A stretch of 10,714 nucleotides of DNA, taken from Bacteroidota bacterium. GTDB taxonomy: Bacteria; Bacteroidota; Bacteroidia; NORP154. Location of the stretch: the NCBI GenBank assembly GCA_002401055.1, contig NVRZ01000089.1, positions 1 to 10,714 on the forward strand. The letters run 5' to 3'. The notes under the pieces are model-generated. The model had not been told where the DNA came from. It was given only the letters and a program-made list of their open reading frames with translations, and ran no database searches. Of this stretch, positions 7,849-10,714 are shown one piece after another (within the stretch, counting starts at the first letter, position 1; the number at the start of each line of letters is the position of its first letter). The position numbers and the translations under genes were made by a program.

Positions 7849-8760
7849 ATGGCCAAATATGTTTATCAAGAGCTGCTTGATCGTCAAACAAAGGTGACCA
7901 AAACTGCGGGATACACTATTTTGGGGTTTTTCGGGCTAATTTTCGTGTTTGCTAAATATGTGTTCGTATTTGAGCACATTCTTATTCCGATTACAGCTGT
8001 TTTTTTGGTGTTGATGCTGTTGAACCTCTTGCTACTGGAATGGCACAAGAGAGTTTTCATAACCTATCAGCTTCTTATCGTTTTTTCGTATATGACCTTC
8101 GTCTTAATGGCTTGGTTCACTGGAGGGTTAAATAGTCCAGCAATATTTATCATAACTGTTTGTCCAGTGGCTGCTTTCTCCTCGAGTAAAAAGCAAGGAC
8201 TCATCTGGTCGGCAATTACTTTTTTTACAATTATAGCGATGCTTATAAACAGCAATCTTGTCCCAGAAAGCATTATAACCATCCAAATGCAAACATCATT
8301 TTCGTTTTTCTCAATCATGTTTGTTCTAGCGCTCTCTATACTAATCTCCTACTTGGTGAATCGCTCGAGTTTTGATGTTCACAGGGCATTTAATCGTGAT
8401 TCCAAAGAATTAAGGGATAAGTCTTTGCGACTTGAAAACCTCACAACATTGCTCAACTACTCTAACGATTTAATGTGCGTTATCGACCTGGGCACTCTAG
8501 CTATTGACGATTTGAATCCAGTATTTAAATTGAAGTTAGGTTACGAATTATCTGAGATAAGAGGAGGTGATTTTACACAGCTTATAGAGAAGAAAGAGGA
8601 TACTGAACAGGTTATTGAAGAGATTAAATCACTTAGGGATGACCAGGTGATGGAGTTTTCGTGTAATATGAAATGCAAGGATGGTTCAATTAAAATATAT
8701 AACTGGGTGGGTATTTCTAAAAACGGAAAGATGCACGCCAGCGCCAGAGAGCCAGCCTGA
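7849..8760 (+). CDS. Six-helix membrane PAS sensor lacking an output domain (histidine-kinase N-terminus-like)
   Basis: This 303-residue protein has about six transmembrane helices (roughly 21-41, 44-63, 69-89, 96-112, 116-134, 150-171), including TGGLNSPAIF, a motif typical of the membrane sensory half of some bacterial histidine kinases. A charged, probably coiled-coil linker follows (about 175-200). A PAS domain spans about 200-300: LLNYSNDLMCVID, GYELSEI, CKDGSIK, and the closing GKMHASAR where such domains usually read like ARDITE. The protein stops three residues later, so the HisKA and HATPase domains, or a GGDEF alternative, are absent. No kinase-like sequence follows; the next gene begins 29 bp on. 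It may be a degraded kinase or a stand-alone sensor that signals through a partner. It should sit in the inner membrane with PAS in the cytoplasm. The ATG at 7849 is chosen because the one at 7844 is out of frame. Confidence 0.75.
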   Translation: MAKYVYQELLDRQTKVTKTAGYTILGFFGLIFVFAKYVFVFEHILIPITAVFLVLMLLNLLLLEWHKRVFITYQLLIVFSYMTFVLMAWFTGGLNSPAIFIITVCPVAAFSSSKKQGLIWSAITFFTIIAMLINSNLVPESIITIQMQTSFSFFSIMFVLALSILISYLVNRSSFDVHRAFNRDSKELRDKSLRLENLTTLLNYSNDLMCVIDLGTLAIDDLNPVFKLKLGYELSEIRGGDFTQLIEKKEDTEQVIEEIKSLRDDQVMEFSCNMKCKDGSIKIYNWVGISKNGKMHASAREPA

Positions 8761-8789
8761 TTCTGTGGTATAAACAGCAACTAAATATC

Positions 8790-9494
8790 ATGCTAAATCA
8801 TCTAGGTCTAGAAAACGTATTATTTATCGATATTGAAACTGTACCTCTTCACCCCACCTATGGAGATTTACCTGATGACCTTCGTGGCTTTTGGGATAAA
8901 AAAGCAGGATATTTGCAGAAAGACGAAGAGTCGCCAGAAGAAACGTATGGACAGGCGGGTATCTATGCTGAATTTGGGAAAATTGTATGCATCTCGCTTG
9001 GGTTCATCCACGGGGAGGAGTTTAGAATAAAGTCGTTTTATGGGGATGCAGAAAGAGAGTTATTGACCGAGTTTATAGCACTGATGAACTCGAACTATAG
9101 CGATCCCAACAAGTTGCTTTGCGCACATAATGGCAAGGAGTTCGACTTTCCCTATCTGGCAAGACGAATTATTCTCAATGGTTTAGAGTTGCCGGCTCTG
9201 CTGGATATCGCGGGGAAAAAACCGTGGGAGGTGCAGCATCTGGACACAATGGTGTTGTGGAAGTTTGGCGACTACAAGAATTACACTTCTCTTGCTTTAT
9301 TGGCAAATATATTTGGCATCCCGACCCCTAAGAGCGATATAGATGGTAGCGATGTGGCCAGGGTTTACTGGGAAGAAAAAGACTTAGATCGAATAGTGGA
9401 ATATTGTCAGAAAGATGTCTTAACAATAGGGCAATTACTTCTTAAGTTTAAAGGCAAGCCCATGATTAAGGAAGAAAATGTTATCATTACATAA
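8790..9494 (+). CDS. PolB-like DEDDy 3'-5' exonuclease family protein
   Basis: This 234-residue protein has an RNase H-like exonuclease fold of the family called predicted 3'-5' exonuclease related to the PolB proofreading domain (Pfam DNA_pol_B_exo2). The metal-binding residues of a DEDDy nuclease are all visible: D14 and E16 in FIDIET, D119 in HNGKEFDF, and Y205 with D209 in YCQKD. No polymerase domain is present, so it works as a free-standing nuclease, presumably cytoplasmic, on DNA or RNA ends. Length and motif spacing fit an intact family member. It lies 29 bp after the sensor gene and 32 bp before the ABC ATPase gene, so it is probably in one transcript with them. The function of this family in Bacteroidota is not well established, and no specific repair role can be read from these neighbours. 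Confidence 0.88.
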   Translation: MLNHLGLENVLFIDIETVPLHPTYGDLPDDLRGFWDKKAGYLQKDEESPEETYGQAGIYAEFGKIVCISLGFIHGEEFRIKSFYGDAERELLTEFIALMNSNYSDPNKLLCAHNGKEFDFPYLARRIILNGLELPALLDIAGKKPWEVQHLDTMVLWKFGDYKNYTSLALLANIFGIPTPKSDIDGSDVARVYWEEKDLDRIVEYCQKDVLTIGQLLLKFKGKPMIKEENVIIT

Positions 9495-9526
9495 TTGTAA
9501 GATTATTGTGATCTGATACTACAGAC

Positions 9527-10714
9527 ATGGCTGGAAAATTATTATTGGAGGTAAAGAATCTGGTTACCCGCTTCTATACGGAGGATGAAACTGTAACCGC
9601 GGTCAACGATGTGAGCTTTTCTCTAAAGGAAGGCGAAACTATCGGTATCGTTGGAGAATCGGGCTCGGGGAAATCTGTTACCTCGCTCTCAATAATGAGA
9701 TTGGTGTCCTACCCACCAGGTAAAATTGTTAGGGGAGAAATAATATACCATCGCGACAATGAGGAGATTGACCTCTTGCAAATTTCCGAAAGGAAGATGC
9801 GATCATTCAGGGGAAATGAAATTTCAATGATTTTTCAGGAGCCCATGACTTCATTGAATCCGGTATATACCTGCGGTAACCAGGTTGCTGAAGTAATCCA
9901 GCTTCATCAGAAGGTTAATGCCCGGCTAGCAAAGGAGCTATCGCTCGAACTTTTTGAGAAAGTAAAACTTCCAGATCCAGAAAGAATCTTTTCAGCTTAC
10001 CCGCATGAACTTTCTGGAGGACAAAAGCAACGAGTTATGATTGCTATGGCTATGTCATGCGACCCAAAAGTTTTGATCGCTGATGAGCCAACAACAGCGC
10101 TTGATGTAACTGTACAAAAAACCATTTTAGAGCTGATGAAGGAGCTGCAGGAAGAGCATAATATGGGCATCTTGTTCATCACCCATGACCTTGGAGTAAT
10201 TGCGGAGCTGGCTGATAAAGTTGTGGTAATGTACAAAGGGAAAATCGTTGAGCAAGGGAATGTGCTCGATATCTTTGCGAGCCCGCAGCACCCATACACT
10301 AAAGGGTTATTGGCTTGTAGACCCCCTCTCAATCGTCGGCTACATTGGCTTCCAACCATTTCGGACTTTATGGAAACAAGTACGGACGGAAAAGTGAAAG
10401 AGGGTGAGCGCTCTATTGAAGAGGTTATTAACAAGTTTGAGATAACGAAAGAGGAGAGAAACAAGGCGCATGAAAAACTTTACAAACAGGAGCCACTTCT
10501 TCAGATTAAAAACCTAAAGACTTACTTTCCGGTGAGCAAGGGCTTGTTTGGTCGAGTAACAGAATATATAAAGGCGGTAGATGATGTAAGTTTTGACGTT
10601 TTCCCGGGAGAAACGCTGGGGTTAGTAGGGGAATCTGGATGCGGAAAAACTACCTTGGGGCGTTCGATTCTTCGGCTTGAAGAACCGATGGAGGGAGAAA
10701 TTATTTATAAAGGA
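9527..10714 (+). CDS. Tandem ABC ATPase, oligopeptide/dipeptide-type (OppD-OppF fusion), 3' end cut off
   Basis: The frame from the ATG at 9527 stays open for 396 codons to the window end. The first nucleotide-binding domain is complete: Walker A GESGSGKS (43-50), Q-loop Q104 in [10 protein letters not shown], signature LSGGQ (162-166), Walker B with D186 and E187 in ADEPTTALD, and H-loop H220 in THD. The OppD/OppF C-terminal motif HPYTKGLL follows. After a charged linker (about 270-320) a second domain starts at about 325 and reaches its own Walker [10 protein letters not shown] (368-376), before the window ends. The two halves correspond to the OppD/DppD and OppF/DppF ATPases that power peptide importers. 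Whether it imports peptides, or other substrates of this family such as nickel or glutathione, cannot be told because no permease or binding-protein gene is visible here. An in-frame TGA at 9509-9511 rules out a much earlier start. Confidence 0.92.
   Translation, partial: MAGKLLLEVKNLVTRFYTEDETVTAVNDVSFSLKEGETIGIVGESGSGKSVTSLSIMRLVSYPPGKIVRGEIIYHRDNEEIDLLQISERKMRSFRGNEISMIFQEPMTSLNPVYTCGNQVAEVIQLHQKVNARLAKELSLELFEKVKLPDPERIFSAYPHELSGGQKQRVMIAMAMSCDPKVLIADEPTTALDVTVQKTILELMKELQEEHNMGILFITHDLGVIAELADKVVVMYKGKIVEQGNVLDIFASPQHPYTKGLLACRPPLNRRLHWLPTISDFMETSTDGKVKEGERSIEEVINKFEITKEERNKAHEKLYKQEPLLQIKNLKTYFPVSKGLFGRVTEYIKAVDDVSFDVFPGETLGLVGESGCGKTTLGRSILRLEEPMEGEIIYKG

Noticed and set aside
8700..8790. 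A simple frameshift separating the PAS sensor from a kinase domain
   Set aside because: The alternative frames soon stop (one reads PAPESQPDSVV then TAA), and the sequence from 8790 encodes a complete exonuclease, leaving no room for a kinase domain. A deletion remains possible, a single frameshift does not.
9997..10464. 155-codon open frame on the minus strand
   Set aside because: It lies wholly inside the clearly coding ABC ATPase gene on the other strand, opposite conserved motifs, and its translation is serine/cysteine-rich without recognisable domains.
1..10714. CRISPR arrays, tRNA or rRNA genes, insertion sequences, tandem repeats
   Set aside because: No regularly spaced repeats, cloverleaf-like segments, transposase coding or terminal repeats with target duplications were seen on reading both strands.

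Overview
The window looks like chromosomal DNA of a Bacteroidota bacterium, most likely a Flavobacteriales relative. The evidence is two large secreted proteins with type IX secretion (T9SS) C-terminal sorting domains, promoter elements of the Bacteroidota type (TTG, about 19-20 nt, then TAnnTTTG), starts without clear Shine-Dalgarno sequences, and a fused OppD-OppF-type ATPase. The taxonomic placement is inference from gene content; no marker gene is present.

Layout. Bases 1-57 are the last 18 codons of an unidentified plus-strand gene. Three bases later begins a membrane-anchored serine hydrolase of the class C beta-lactamase family (61-1224, plus). It converges, with a 20-bp gap, on a minus-strand block running from 7645 down to 1245. 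That block holds, in transcription order, an M1-family aminopeptidase lipoprotein related to leukotriene A4 hydrolase (7645-5720), a T9SS protein with a nidogen-like N-terminal region and an internal Omp28/thioredoxin-like CxxC domain (5632-3506), and a second T9SS protein with an N-terminal Omp28 CxxC domain and a jelly-roll-like domain (3311-1245). A possible terminator and a possible promoter lie in the 194-bp gap between the two T9SS genes, so the last gene may be transcribed separately.

A 203-bp divergent intergenic region (7646-7848) separates the minus block from a plus-strand run of three closely spaced genes. These encode a six-helix membrane sensor with a terminal PAS domain but no kinase or other output domain (7849-8760), a PolB-like DEDDy 3'-5' exonuclease (8790-9494), and a tandem peptide-type ABC ATPase that runs off the window end (9527 onward). 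The divergent region holds a perfect-consensus promoter for the aminopeptidase, candidate -7 elements for the sensor, and a perfect 10-bp inverted repeat between and around them.

How it may work together. The aminopeptidase, the two surface or secreted Omp28-domain proteins and the peptide ABC ATPase could all serve protein or peptide use at the cell envelope, but this is inference from neighbourhood only. No mobile element, CRISPR array, tRNA or rRNA was seen. No clearly new multi-gene system is evident. The best leads are the output-less PAS sensor with its inverted-repeat promoter region, and the adjacent pair of CxxC-bearing T9SS proteins with different architectures.
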